Shown: positions 18,687 through 28,441 of the stretch, one piece after another
How the letters are laid out: each line of letters opens with the position of its first letter
Numbering within the stretch: the first letter of the stretch is position 1
Origin: Bacteroidales bacterium
Lineage (GTDB): Bacteria > Bacteroidota > Bacteroidia > Bacteroidales > GCA-2748055
NCBI GenBank assembly: GCA_021740585.1
Contig: JAIOZM010000006.1
Location: forward strand, 16,390 to 80,389
Length of the DNA stretch: 64,000 bases
Direction of reading: 5' to 3'
Made by a program: the position numbers and the translations under genes
Notes under the pieces: generated by a model
Told to the model about the DNA's origin: nothing
Database searches by the model: none
What the model saw: the letters and a program-made list of their open reading frames with translations, nothing else

Positions 18687-20411
18687 ATGCAACAGATTAA
18701 TGAATTCTTGCTTGAACTTGATAAACACATAGGTGGTGGTCCATGGTTTGTATACCTGTTATTAGGTACAGGACTTTTCTTTACTATTTACCTTGGTTTT
18801 CCACAAATCAGATATTTCAAGCATGCATTTCGTATTGTACGTGGTAAATATGACAAGCACGATGATGTAGGCGATACCTCTCATTTTCAGGCGCTTACAA
18901 CTGCCTTGTCGGGCACCGTGGGCACAGGGAATATTGCCGGGGTTGCTCTTGCCATTCATTTGGGTGGACCGGCCGCATTATTTTGGATGCTGGTAACGGC
19001 AATGTTGGGTATGACTACAAAATTTGTTGAGGTAACCATTTCTCATAAATACCGCGATATTTTGCCAGACGGCTCTATTTCAGGTGGTCCAATGTATTAC
19101 ATGAAAAAGAGACTGAATATTAAAACCAAGTCGGGCAAACTAATAAAAACAGGAGTCTGGTTGGGTGGTTTCTTCGCTTTTGCTACCATCCTATCCTCTT
19201 TTGGAACGGGAAGCCTGCCGCAAATAAACAGTATTTCTGATTCATTATTTGACACCTTCGGAATAAACAAGGTAATAACCGGTGCAGTATTGGCGGTTCT
19301 TCTGGGAGCCGTTATTATCGGAGGAATTAAGCGTATTGCCAGAGTTACCGCAACTCTTGTTCCGGCCATGGCTTTAATTTATTTTTTGGGTGCAATGTTT
19401 GTTATCATAACCAATTATGAAAATATCATACCCTCTTTTCTTTCCATTTTTAGTGATGCCTTTACGGGGAGTGCTGCAGTAGGCGGATTTCTGGGTGCCG
19501 GTTTTGCTTTCAGCTTTAATAAAGGGGTCAACCGTGGTTTATTTTCCAATGAGGCTGGTCAGGGTTCTGCTCCGATTGCTCACTCAGCGGCAAAAGCTCA
19601 TGAACCGGTTTCTGAAGGTATGGTAGCTATACTTGAACCCTTTATCGATACCATCATCATTTGTTCATTAACAGGAATGGTATTGCTTTCTTCGGGTGTC
19701 TGGAGTGAGAAATTCGATAACCAATTTGAAGATGCAGATCTCAGAGTTTTTTCCGGACAACTGGATGAAAGTTCACAGGAGGATGTAAAAAGTGTAAGGA
19801 GCTATTTCAAGCGTTCGAATACTGAATTTCTTTTCAGTGGCGCATTAATGGTTGAAGAAGGCGAATTAGAAGGTGATGTAACGATTATCCATGCCCAATC
19901 TTTTGCCGAAAATGTGAAATTTACCAATAATAACGTGGCTTATACCGGACCGGTTTATTTCAAAAATGGAGAAATAATCAGAGACAGTACAAAATCTGTT
20001 CAAATTTGGGGTAAATCGCTTATCCATAGTGCTCCACTTACCACACAGGCCTTTAACAGGAGTTTTCTTGGCAACTACGGACAATATATTGTTTCCATAG
20101 GATTGCTTCTGTTTGCTTTCTCCACAGCCATTTCATGGTCGTATTATGGAGGGAGAGCTGTGACCTATTTGTTCGGAAGCAGATGGGACATTGTTTACCG
20201 GATTTTTTATGTAATCGCATTTTTCTTTGCAGCCTTTACAGATACAACGATAGTATGGAACTTTTCACTTATTACCATTGCCATCATGACGGTTCCTAAC
20301 CTTATTGGAATATTAATCCTGCATAAGGATATTAAGTCAACCATACATAGCTATTGGGACGATTTTCGGGATAACTGGCCGGATGCAAAGGTTCCTCGAA
20401 AATACAGATAA
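18687..20411 (+). CDS. Sodium:alanine symporter (AGCS family) with a large inserted domain
   Basis: This 574-residue inner-membrane symporter carries alanine or glycine with Na+ in the AGCS family. Conserved segments include [31 protein letters not shown] (about 72-102), the signature region [11 protein letters not shown] and [21 protein letters not shown] (about 282-302). It is about 100 residues longer than typical members because of a hydrophilic insert (about residues 343-446) between the helix ending SSGVWSEKF and the SAPLTTQAF segment. After the insert the family pattern resumes ([31 protein letters not shown]). The insert falls in a loop between TM helices and looks beta-rich; its function is unknown. 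Exact substrate is inferred from family. Confidence 0.9.
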   Translation: MQQINEFLLELDKHIGGGPWFVYLLLGTGLFFTIYLGFPQIRYFKHAFRIVRGKYDKHDDVGDTSHFQALTTALSGTVGTGNIAGVALAIHLGGPAALFWMLVTAMLGMTTKFVEVTISHKYRDILPDGSISGGPMYYMKKRLNIKTKSGKLIKTGVWLGGFFAFATILSSFGTGSLPQINSISDSLFDTFGINKVITGAVLAVLLGAVIIGGIKRIARVTATLVPAMALIYFLGAMFVIITNYENIIPSFLSIFSDAFTGSAAVGGFLGAGFAFSFNKGVNRGLFSNEAGQGSAPIAHSAAKAHEPVSEGMVAILEPFIDTIIICSLTGMVLLSSGVWSEKFDNQFEDADLRVFSGQLDESSQEDVKSVRSYFKRSNTEFLFSGALMVEEGELEGDVTIIHAQSFAENVKFTNNNVAYTGPVYFKNGEIIRDSTKSVQIWGKSLIHSAPLTTQAFNRSFLGNYGQYIVSIGLLLFAFSTAISWSYYGGRAVTYLFGSRWDIVYRIFYVIAFFFAAFTDTTIVWNFSLITIAIMTVPNLIGILILHKDIKSTIHSYWDDFRDNWPDAKVPRKYR

Positions 20412-20560
20412 AAATAGAAGTGTCAGACTTTTTTGAGTGAAGAAAAGGATGATATGTATCCAAACTTTACGAATTATGTATTTTGTTTACTGCCTTTTGC
20501 TATGAAGAAAAATTCAAAACAAAAGCATAATTTTGTCTTTTAAAATTTAATTAGGAAGCT

Positions 20561-21967
20561 TTGAGAAGAAAAAAATTACCTTTTTTTGAAAATATTGAAA
20601 TTACCGATCTTGGAGCGGAAGGAAATGCTATAGCCAGGGTAAATGAAATGGTAATTTTTGTGAAGATGGTTGCCCCGGGTGATGTTGTGGATCTACAGAT
20701 TGTAAAAAAACGAAAAAACTATATGGAGGGCAGGGTTATGGCCATCCATAAGTATTCAGATATCAGAACAGAGCCCTTTTGTAAGCATTTCGGAACCTGT
20801 GGAGGTTGTAAATTACAACATATTCCATATAATCTTCAAATTAAATATAAGCAGAAACAGGTCGAAGATGCTCTTACAAGGATCGGACATTTGGAATTAC
20901 CGGTAGTACGACCAATTATGGGATCAGATCATGAACAGTTTTATCGGAATAAACTGGAGTTTAGCTTCAGCAATCAACGATGGATTACCGAGGAGGAAGC
21001 AAGAACAGGAGTGGAACTTGAAGAAATGCGTGCTCTGGGTTTTCATGTGCCGGGTTATTTTGATAAAATTGTAGATGTGGAAAAGTGCTGGCTGCAGGAT
21101 GATCCAAGCAATCAAATCCGAAATTCCATCAAAGCATTCTGCCTTAAGAATAATTACGACTTTTTCAATACACGCGATCATAGCGGTTTTATGAGGAACC
21201 TGATTGTCAGGACTTCTACTACGGGCGAAGTAATGGTAATTGTTGTTTTTAACAAAGAATCAAAAGCTAAAAGAGAAGCTTTATTGACACATCTTATGGA
21301 GGCAGTTCCGGGAATAAGCTCTCTTTTTTATGTTATAAATTCAAAACTGAACGATAGCCTGTATGATCAGGAAATGGTTCTTTTTGCGGGGAAAGGTCAT
21401 ATTATTGAGAAACTGGAGGATTTAAGTTTCAAGATTGATCCTAAATCCTTTTTTCAAACCAACAGCACTCAAGCCCTGCGCTTATACCAGGTTGCCCGTG
21501 AATTTGCTGATCTGAAGGGAGATGAGGTTGTATATGATTTGTACACCGGGACAGGAAGTATCGCTAATTTTGTTGCCCGCAAAGCAAAAAAAGTAGTGGG
21601 TATCGAATCGGTTCCCGAGGCTATTGAAGATGCTAAAATCAATTCGGAAATTAACAATATCAACAATACTGAATTCTTTGCAGGTGATATGAAAGATATA
21701 TTTACCGATGAATTTGTAGAAACAAATGGCAGGCCTGACCTTATTATAACCGATCCGCCCAGAGCGGGCATGCACTCAAAAGTAGTGGAGCAAATCCTTA
21801 AGCTGGAACCGGCTCGAATAGTATATGTAAGTTGCAATCCCGCAACACAGGCCAGAGATTTGCAATTGCTGGATGCGAAATATAAGCTGGTGGAAGTTCA
21901 GCCTGTAGATATGTTCCCCCATACCCATCATGTTGAAAATGTGGTGAAACTGGAGATTAGAAGGTAG
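20561..21967 (+). CDS. rlmD: 23S rRNA (uracil-C5)-methyltransferase, RlmD family
   Basis: This 468-residue RumA/RlmD-type enzyme has an N-terminal TRAM domain (about 8-65, GNAIARVNEMVIFVKMVAPGD), iron-sulfur cysteines CKHFGTCGGCKL (about 74-85) with a further Cys in VEKCWLQ, and a SAM-methylase domain with DLYTGTGSIANFVA. The catalytic region has TDPPRAGMH and the nucleophile VYVSCNPATQARDLQ. It makes m5U in 23S rRNA by family. The start is TTG 20561, because an in-frame TAG lies 9 bases upstream and no other start precedes the TRAM domain. The exact uridine (1939 or 747) is inferred. Confidence 0.9.
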   Translation: MRRKKLPFFENIEITDLGAEGNAIARVNEMVIFVKMVAPGDVVDLQIVKKRKNYMEGRVMAIHKYSDIRTEPFCKHFGTCGGCKLQHIPYNLQIKYKQKQVEDALTRIGHLELPVVRPIMGSDHEQFYRNKLEFSFSNQRWITEEEARTGVELEEMRALGFHVPGYFDKIVDVEKCWLQDDPSNQIRNSIKAFCLKNNYDFFNTRDHSGFMRNLIVRTSTTGEVMVIVVFNKESKAKREALLTHLMEAVPGISSLFYVINSKLNDSLYDQEMVLFAGKGHIIEKLEDLSFKIDPKSFFQTNSTQALRLYQVAREFADLKGDEVVYDLYTGTGSIANFVARKAKKVVGIESVPEAIEDAKINSEINNINNTEFFAGDMKDIFTDEFVETNGRPDLIITDPPRAGMHSKVVEQILKLEPARIVYVSCNPATQARDLQLLDAKYKLVEVQPVDMFPHTHHVENVVKLEIRR

Positions 21968-22053
21968 TGAAATGAACGAAAAGTAATAATGTATGGAAAT
22001 TATGATGTATGGAACCACCCGGTTTCAAATTCCCCATCCCCAAATCGTATAAA

Positions 22054-23991
22054 ATGATTTCAATAGATAATATTACAGTCCATTTTGGAGGTTTTGTTTT
22101 GCTGGATAAAGTTTCCTTGCAAATTGGGAACAAAGACAGGGTAGGATTGGTGGGTAGAAATGGCGCCGGGAAAACCACACTAATGCGTATCATAAGTGGT
22201 TTGCAAGAGGCAAATGACGGGAAAGTTATAAAATCGGCTTCCTCTGATATTGGCTATTTGCCTCAGCAAATGATCCATATGGAGGGCAAATCGGTGATTG
22301 ATGAAGCGAAAATGGCTTTTAAGGATTTGCTTCTTCTCGAAAAGAAAATTGAAACAACCAGCCATCTCCTGGCTACCAGAGAGGATTATGAATCGGATAG
22401 CTATCTGAATCTTATCAATGAATTAACAGAACTCAATGCAAAATTTGAGTTGGGTGGCGGAAATGCCATCCATGGTGATATTGAAAAAACTTTGCTTGGA
22501 TTAGGATTCATGCACCGGGATTTTGATCGTCCTACCTCCGAATTTAGTGGGGGATGGAGAATGAGAATTGAACTGGCAAAATTGTTATTAAAGAAACCTG
22601 CCTTTTTGTTGCTCGATGAACCTACTAATCATCTGGATATAGAATCAATACAATGGCTTGAGGATTATCTGAAGACATATGCCGGAGGTGTTATTTTAAT
22701 TTCTCACGACAGAGCCTTCCTCGATAATGTAACCAATCGTACGGTTGAGATAAGCCTGGGCGGACTTACAGATTATAAAGTGCCTTATTCCCGTTTTGTT
22801 GTGCTAAGAAAAGAGAGACGCGAGCAAGAGATTGCCTCATACCAGAATCAGCAAAAACTAATAAAGGAAACCGAAGATTTTATCGAGCGGTTCAGATATA
22901 AAGCAACAAAAGCGGTACAGGTTCAATCGAGGGTGAAGCAGTTAAATAAACTCGTTCGGATTGAAGTTGAAGAAGAAGATAAAGCCACCATGAGCATTAA
23001 ATTTCCACCGGCTCCACGGTCGGGGAGAGAAGTTGTTTCTGCTCTGAAACTGTCAAAAAATTATGGGTCTCATAATGTTTTGGATAACATTGATTTTCTC
23101 ATCGAGAAAGGTGAAAAGGTGGCTTTTGTCGGAAAAAATGGTGAAGGGAAAACTACCCTTTCAAAAATTATCGCACAAGAAATATCCTATGAGGGACAAC
23201 TGAAAATCGGCCATAATGTAAATATGGGTTATTTTGCTCAAAATCAGGATGAGTTGATGGATGGAAATAAAACGGTACTGGAAACCATCGATGCTGTGGC
23301 TGTGGGTGATGTGAGAGCTAAAATGCGGGATATACTGGGAGCTTTCTTGTTTAGCGGTGAAGACACAGATAAGAAAGTGAAGGTTTTGTCGGGGGGCGAA
23401 CGGAGCCGCTTGTCGCTTGCTAAAATGCTGCTTCAAACACATAATCTGCTGCTGCTCGATGAGCCCACGAATCATCTTGATATGCGCTCAAAAGATATTT
23501 TAAAGCTTGCCTTAAAAAAGTTCGATGGCACTTTAATTGTAGTATCTCACGACAGAGAGTTTTTAGATGGCTTGATCGATAAGGTATATGAGTTTAAGGA
23601 TCATAAGATCAAGGTTCATCTGGGCGGGATTTATGATTTTCTGAAGAAGAGAAAACTTGAATCGCTGCAAGAGTTGGAGCGAAAATCCGTTGCGAAAGTC
23701 ATTTCAGAAAACGAACAGTCAAAACCGCAGAATAAAAATAATTATATTCAGAAAAAGGAATATGAAAAGAAACTCAGAAAATTGCAGAACAGGATTAAGG
23801 ATTCTGAAAACAGAATTTTTGAGCTGGAAGAGGAACTCACAGAACTGAGTCAGAAAATGGGAGAGACGGAGATTCACGACCCTGAAATTTATAAAAAATA
23901 CGGCAGTCTTGAATCCGAATTAGCAAAACAAATGGAAGAGTGGGAAAAAGCGTCAGATAAACTTTCTAAATTTGAAGAACAAAGTTTTTGA
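22054..23991 (+). CDS. ABC-F family ATPase (translation factor type)
   Basis: This 645-residue soluble protein has two ABC domains and no TM segments. Domain 1 has Walker A GRNGAGKTT (about 37-45), signature FSGGWRMRIELAKL and Walker B LLLDEPTNHLD. The P-site linker lies between the domains (RKERREQEIASYQNQQKLIKETEDFIERFRYKA). Domain 2 has GKNGEGKTT, LSGGERSRLSLAKML and LLLDEPTNHLD. A C-terminal charged coiled coil (about 555-640) follows, as in Uup/YbiT-like members. ABC-F proteins act on the ribosome. I chose ATG 22054 (MISIDNITVHFGG) over 22009, since the fold begins there. A resistance role is possible, but a housekeeping role is more likely. Confidence 0.9.
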   Translation: MISIDNITVHFGGFVLLDKVSLQIGNKDRVGLVGRNGAGKTTLMRIISGLQEANDGKVIKSASSDIGYLPQQMIHMEGKSVIDEAKMAFKDLLLLEKKIETTSHLLATREDYESDSYLNLINELTELNAKFELGGGNAIHGDIEKTLLGLGFMHRDFDRPTSEFSGGWRMRIELAKLLLKKPAFLLLDEPTNHLDIESIQWLEDYLKTYAGGVILISHDRAFLDNVTNRTVEISLGGLTDYKVPYSRFVVLRKERREQEIASYQNQQKLIKETEDFIERFRYKATKAVQVQSRVKQLNKLVRIEVEEEDKATMSIKFPPAPRSGREVVSALKLSKNYGSHNVLDNIDFLIEKGEKVAFVGKNGEGKTTLSKIIAQEISYEGQLKIGHNVNMGYFAQNQDELMDGNKTVLETIDAVAVGDVRAKMRDILGAFLFSGEDTDKKVKVLSGGERSRLSLAKMLLQTHNLLLLDEPTNHLDMRSKDILKLALKKFDGTLIVVSHDREFLDGLIDKVYEFKDHKIKVHLGGIYDFLKKRKLESLQELERKSVAKVISENEQSKPQNKNNYIQKKEYEKKLRKLQNRIKDSENRIFELEEELTELSQKMGETEIHDPEIYKKYGSLESELAKQMEEWEKASDKLSKFEEQSF

Positions 23992-24007
23992 TTAATTTAG
24001 AGTCGGG

Positions 24008-25300
24008 ATGAAAAACAAATTAATAATACTAAGCCAGACCTTCCTTATCGTCGTAACAGCAGTTTTTACTTCCTGTACAACCAGCCTGAATACCCCTAAG
24101 AAGGAAATGAATCTGGCCGATATTTATAATCCCAGCCGGTACAGCCTGCATCCCGACTATAGTGTTTATAACGTAAATGACTCAAATACTGTAGTATACC
24201 TTCGAATTTTTCCTGCCGAGCTTTTATTTAATCAGGCTAATGAGGAGGGAAAGTCATTGGCTCGTTTTTCAATTACGTATAAACTCTGGCAATATGACGA
24301 AAACAAGCTGAAAACAATATTAAGCGATTCGGCCCGCATCGACAAAACCCTCGATCAGGAGACCGTAAGGAATACTTATTTTTCTGCATTGCCTCTGAAG
24401 ACAAAAAGTGACTTTAGGTATATTCTGCAAATAAACATTAAGGATGAATTGAGATTAACCCAAAGCAGAAGCTATCTGATAGTAGACAAAACAGATCCTT
24501 ATAACCGGCAGAACTTTCAATTGTTATCCACAAATGCTTACCCGGCATTCACCTATATTTTTAGAAAAAATGAGAGGTTTTTAATTAAATATAATAAGGA
24601 AGAATACGACAGTATTGTAGTTGATTATTATAATCTCGACCGGACTCTGCCAAGGCCAATTTTTTCGACAGCTCCTGAAATTCGGATGCGGTCTTTTCCC
24701 GATTCCAGCTGGATGCTTCCCTATACCGACACCAGTACCTTTAGCCTGGAAAGGCCCGGTATTTATATGTTTAAAATGGAGAAAGAGGCTAAATCGGGAT
24801 TGACAGTCTATAATTTTGGGGAGAATTTCCCAAATTTAAAAAACGCTAATGATATGCTTGGCCCTCTGGTATATTTAAGCTCCTCAGCAGAATTCAGGGA
24901 CCTGAGGCTTAAGCCAAACCGGAAACTGGCCATCGATAATTATTGGCTGGATATAGCTGGAAATAAGGACGATGCGCGAGAACTGATAAGGGTTTATTAT
25001 AACCGGGTGCTATTCTCGAATTTATATTTTTCATCCTATAAGGAAGGCTGGAAGACAGACCGGGGAATGGTATATATTATTTTTGGGGCTCCGGATTTAT
25101 TGGAGAAAAATCCTGACGAAGAAATCTGGATTTATCGTACAAAAAAATCGTCATCTAAAATTGAATTTCGTTTTGTGAGAAATAATAGTCCATTGAGTCC
25201 TGAGGATTTTGAAATGGATAGAAATTCATCCTCCTCTGCCCTGTGGGCCGAAGCTGTTGAATCGTGGAAGAGAGGTAAAATTTATTCCCCCCTGTTATAA
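24008..25300 (+). CDS. GWxTD domain-containing lipoprotein
   Basis: This 430-residue protein has a lipoprotein signal (TFLIVVTAVFTSC, lipidation at about Cys22). The C-terminal GWxTD domain (about 300-430) carries the namesake KEGWKTDRGMVYIIFGAPD and then IWIYRTKKSSSKIEFRFVR. GWxTD proteins are found mainly in Bacteroidota and related phyla; their biochemical role is not established. The gene lies 16 bp after the ABC-F gene and 57 bp before rlmB, so the three may share a transcript. Periplasmic or outer-membrane location is inferred from the signal. Confidence 0.88.
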   Translation: MKNKLIILSQTFLIVVTAVFTSCTTSLNTPKKEMNLADIYNPSRYSLHPDYSVYNVNDSNTVVYLRIFPAELLFNQANEEGKSLARFSITYKLWQYDENKLKTILSDSARIDKTLDQETVRNTYFSALPLKTKSDFRYILQINIKDELRLTQSRSYLIVDKTDPYNRQNFQLLSTNAYPAFTYIFRKNERFLIKYNKEEYDSIVVDYYNLDRTLPRPIFSTAPEIRMRSFPDSSWMLPYTDTSTFSLERPGIYMFKMEKEAKSGLTVYNFGENFPNLKNANDMLGPLVYLSSSAEFRDLRLKPNRKLAIDNYWLDIAGNKDDARELIRVYYNRVLFSNLYFSSYKEGWKTDRGMVYIIFGAPDLLEKNPDEEIWIYRTKKSSSKIEFRFVRNNSPLSPEDFEMDRNSSSSALWAEAVESWKRGKIYSPLL

Positions 25301-25357
25301 CAGAATTATCCTGCACCGGAAAGAAGGATTGAGTACCCTTTAATAATTAGCTTAAAA

Positions 25358-26104
25358 ATGGAAGAAAAAGATTTTATATTTGGCAGCCGAGCAATAATGG
25401 AGGCTATGTCTTCAAATGTTGAAATTGATAAACTTTTAATTGCAAGAAAATCGGAAAGTGAGATTTCAAAAGAATTGCTTGATTTGGCCAAAGAAAATAA
25501 GGTTCCGCTATTGTATGTTCCGGTTGAAAAGCTGAATCGTATTACCCGGAAGAACCATCAGGGTGCCATTGCTTTTATTTCAGCTGTTTCTTATGTTCCT
25601 CTGGAGGAATTGATAAACTCCTGTTATGAAAAAGGCAAAGATCCTCAGTTTGTGATCCTGGACCAGATATCGGACGTGCGAAATTTTGGAGCAATTGCCA
25701 GATCTGCCGAATGTATGGGATTTAATGGCATTATCATTGCTCATAAAGGAGCCGCTAAAATTAATGCAGATGCCGTAAAAACCTCAGCTGGTGCGTTGCT
25801 TAAAATTCCGGTAAGCAGAGTAAAATCGCTTGCTAATTCTATTAAATATTTAAAAGATTCCGGGATTCAGATTGTTTCTGTAACAGAAAAAGCAAGTGAA
25901 AATTGCTACAATGCAAATTTAACAGGCCCTTTGGCTCTTTTAATGGGAAGCGAAGACAGAGGAATTTCTCCCAATCTTTTGTTTCTGTCCGATCAAAAAG
26001 TACTTATTCCTATGGTTGGTGAAACAGAATCATTGAACGTGTCGGTAGCCAGTTCAATTTTGATGTACGAAGTAAACAGACAAAGAAATTCCGTAAAATT
26101 ATAA
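25358..26104 (+). CDS. rlmB: 23S rRNA (guanosine-2'-O)-methyltransferase, RlmB-like
   Basis: This 248-residue SPOUT methylase has an N-terminal substrate-binding domain (FIFGSRAIMEAMSSNVEIDKLLIA, to about 75) and the knot motifs NFGAIARSAECMGFNGIII (about 112-130), LLMGSEDRGIS (about 192-202) and IPMVGETESLNVSVASSILMYEVNRQR. RlmB methylates the ribose of G2251 in 23S rRNA; the N-terminal FIFGxRAxxEA motif supports this over TrmH. It converges with the Lrp/AsnC gene, overlapping it by 6 bp at the 3' ends. Confidence 0.88.
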   Translation: MEEKDFIFGSRAIMEAMSSNVEIDKLLIARKSESEISKELLDLAKENKVPLLYVPVEKLNRITRKNHQGAIAFISAVSYVPLEELINSCYEKGKDPQFVILDQISDVRNFGAIARSAECMGFNGIIIAHKGAAKINADAVKTSAGALLKIPVSRVKSLANSIKYLKDSGIQIVSVTEKASENCYNANLTGPLALLMGSEDRGISPNLLFLSDQKVLIPMVGETESLNVSVASSILMYEVNRQRNSVKL

Positions 26105-26560
26105 GGGTAATTGTCTGCTGAATGACTCTTCCAAAGAAATAAAAGTCTCGGTTCTGGCAATGCCTGAAATTGCCTGTAGCTTATCAACCAAAACGTGCTT
26201 CAGATCCTCATTATTTTTAGTGTAAACCTTAATAAATATACTGTAATTCCCTGTAGTATAGTGGCATTGAACAATTTCAGGAATATTCTTAAGTTTTTTA
26301 ACTACCTCGGGATACATACTCGCGCTATCAAGAAAAATTCCCATATAGGCACAGGTAAAATAGCCAATTTTTTTTGGATTTATTTTGAATTCGGAACCTG
26401 TAATAACTCCCAGTCTTGTAAGCCTTTGAATCCTTTGATGTATGGCTGCCCCTGAAACACTGCATTCCCTTGCAACTTCAAGGTAAGGTATCCTGGCATT
26501 TCCCATTATTAAAGAAAGAATTTTTCTATCAAGGTTGTCAATTTGTAAGCTGGTTTCCAT
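26099..26560 (-). CDS. Lrp/AsnC-family transcriptional regulator
   Basis: This 153-residue regulator has an N-terminal winged helix-turn-helix (about 5-65: LDRKILSLIMGNARIPYLEVARECSVSGAAIHQRIQRLTRLGVITGSEFKINPKKIG) and a C-terminal RAM/AsnC effector domain (about 70-150: VVKKLKNIPEIVQCHYTTGNYSIFIKVYTKN). Such proteins form octamers that respond to amino acids. It is preceded by 392 bp of very AT-rich DNA that probably contains its own control region, as autoregulation is usual in the family. Targets are unknown. Confidence 0.9.
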   Translation of the reverse strand: METSLQIDNLDRKILSLIMGNARIPYLEVARECSVSGAAIHQRIQRLTRLGVITGSEFKINPKKIGYFTCAYMGIFLDSASMYPEVVKKLKNIPEIVQCHYTTGNYSIFIKVYTKNNEDLKHVLVDKLQAISGIARTETFISLEESFSRQLPL

Positions 26561-26952
26561 TTCTTTTGTTTTATTGATATAAATTCAAAAAAATATATGT
26601 TTTATAAAAGTAATTTTACATAAAAATATTCAAATATATAATAAATAGTAAAAAAACATCTCAATTAACTTAATGATCAATAATTTACGATTTTATAATT
26701 TTCAGCTATTTTTCATTAAAAGGCAATGTTTTAAGAGCAAGAGACTTTACTTACAAATAGTAAGGAAAAGATTAATAAATCGTTAAAATATCTTATAATT
26801 GTAAGTAATGACTACTATTTATTTATAAATTGAATAATTTAACGAATGTAATACTAAAAATCATAATAAATATAAAATGAAACATTTTATATAACATTTA
26901 TTGAGTACTTAAGATTTGTTAGTAGTGGGTATCAGAAAAATGTTAAAAGTGC
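26561..26952. other. Gene-free AT-rich region between Lrp regulator and MscS gene
   Basis: These 392 bp are strongly AT-rich and hold no convincing coding frame. ACTTACAA (26749-26756) and its complement TTGTAAGT (26799-26806) form a dyad with a 42-bp centre, and AAATAGTA/TACTATTT repeat the symmetry at 26755-26762 and 26813-26820. Such AT-rich DNA upstream of an Lrp-type gene may be a regulator-binding region. This is inference. Confidence 0.45.
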
Positions 26953-28224
26953 TTATTTTCCTGAGTTAATAGTGCCAATTAGATTCCTGAGATCTCCACC
27001 TCCCGGGTTTTGAAATACCCTTAAATCAAACCATGGAATGGCAGCCAGCACATGATCGAATATATCGGATTGTAAACTTTCATAGTCAGACCAGACCTTA
27101 ATTTTACTGAAAACATATATTTCAATCGGGATACCTTTTTCTGAGGGTTGAAGTTGTCGAACAAGAAATGTCATATCTGTATTTATATCAGATCTGTTTT
27201 TTAAATATGCCTCCAAATATCTTCGCAAAATTCCTAAATTGGTCATTCTACGCCCATTTACCGGCATTGAGGTATCAATGGCATTTTTAATATTGAATTC
27301 ATCAATTGTTTTTTCCCTTTCTTCAATGTATTCTTTAATGAGATGAAGTTTTTTTAATTTTCCTTTAAGTTCCTCATCAAGAAACTTCACGGAGTTCATA
27401 TCAATATTTATAGATCTCTTGATTCGTCTGCCCCCCGATTCCTCCATTCCTTTCCAGTTTTGGAAAGATTCATTAATAAGGGCATAAGTAGGAAAGCTGC
27501 TGATGGTTTTGTCCCAGTTCTGCACCTTTACCGTATTTAAACTTATTTCAAGTACAGTACCGTCTGTATCTCTGGAGGGAACCACAATCCAATCGCCAGG
27601 CTTAACCATTTGATTGGCAGAAATTTGTACAGATGCCACTAAACCCAGTAAGGTGTCTTTAAAAACCAGAAGTAGCACAGCAGCTACCGCACCAAGTGCA
27701 GTTAGCAGATGTTTTGCAGGATTTCCTGAAATATGGGAATAAATGAGTATTATAGTAACGAAATAGAGAAATAAATTTAGCAGTTGTACATAACCTTTTA
27801 TCGGTTTCTCCTTGGCAACGGGAAATGTGAGATATATGCTATGCAAGGCTGAAACAAAAGATGTTGCCGTTAGTAACGAAATTATCATCATGTAAATTAT
27901 CAAAACAGATTTGATAAAACTTACAATTTTCGGAAGATCAATAGCATAATCGATACAATAATACAGAACTATGGCCGGTGCAAAATGAGCTAGTTTATGA
28001 AAAACCTTTTTTGTAATAAAAACATCATCCCATGTATTGGCTGTTCGCTTAACAATGGTTTTAATGCTGGTAATTAAAATTCTCTTTGTAATATAATCAG
28101 ATATAATCGCCAAAATTATTATGGATGAAATGACAACTAAATTTTCTATCCTCAAAGCCGCCCGATCTGATAAACCGGAATTATTTAACAACTCAGCAAG
28201 ATCCGCTATCCATTTTTCAATCAT
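26953..28224 (-). CDS. MscS-family mechanosensitive ion channel (YbdG-like)
   Basis: This 423-residue protein has about five TM segments (residues 25-200), with the pore-lining helix ending in HLLTALGAVAAVLLLVFKDTLLGLVASVQISANQMVKPGDWIVVPS. The MscS beta domain follows (about 195-265: TDGTVLEISLNTVKVQNWDKTISSFPTYALINESFQNW). A long C-terminal cytoplasmic domain (about 270-423) continues with VNGRRMTNLGILRRYLEAYLKN and PIEIYVFSKIKVW, a pattern shared with E. coli YbdG-type channels. It would release solutes on hypo-osmotic shock. It appears to be a single gene on the minus strand, divergent from the sigma factor. Confidence 0.9.
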   Translation of the reverse strand: MIEKWIADLAELLNNSGLSDRAALRIENLVVISSIIILAIISDYITKRILITSIKTIVKRTANTWDDVFITKKVFHKLAHFAPAIVLYYCIDYAIDLPKIVSFIKSVLIIYMMIISLLTATSFVSALHSIYLTFPVAKEKPIKGYVQLLNLFLYFVTIILIYSHISGNPAKHLLTALGAVAAVLLLVFKDTLLGLVASVQISANQMVKPGDWIVVPSRDTDGTVLEISLNTVKVQNWDKTISSFPTYALINESFQNWKGMEESGGRRIKRSINIDMNSVKFLDEELKGKLKKLHLIKEYIEEREKTIDEFNIKNAIDTSMPVNGRRMTNLGILRRYLEAYLKNRSDINTDMTFLVRQLQPSEKGIPIEIYVFSKIKVWSDYESLQSDIFDHVLAAIPWFDLRVFQNPGGGDLRNLIGTINSGK

Positions 28225-28422
28225 ACTTTCTTGTTTTATTATTTTTTAATGAAGTCAACACATATTGGTATTGGTGCTGCGAAGTTAAAGGTTTAGTTTT
28301 TATCGTGAAAACATAATTGAATTCTAAATCAGAAAAAATGATACATTCGAATGATTAATATAATAATTTTGACAGATTTGGCAGGATTGGTTAGTGTAAA
28401 GCTTTTTTTTGTTAGTTTTGAG

Positions 28423-28430
28423 GCTAAGAA
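28423..28430 (+). promoter_or_regulatory. Candidate -7 box TAGTTTTG for the ECF sigma gene
   Basis: The box matches TAnnTTTG and lies 12 bp before GTG 28442. A second match, TAATTTTG, lies at 28364-28371. If the nearer box is used, the upstream TTG at 28409 cannot be the start codon. No -33 TTG at standard spacing was seen for either. Confidence 0.35.
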
Positions 28431-28441
28431 ATTTTAATTCT

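Noticed and set aside
21469..21837. 122-codon minus-strand frame within rlmD
   Set aside because: It covers the conserved catalytic region of rlmD on the plus strand, including the TDPPRAGMH and VSCNPA motifs, so it is a shadow.
22009..22053. Upstream ATG for the ABC-F gene
   Set aside because: The added residues are Pro-rich and lie before the conserved MISIDNITVHFGG start; not supported by the family.
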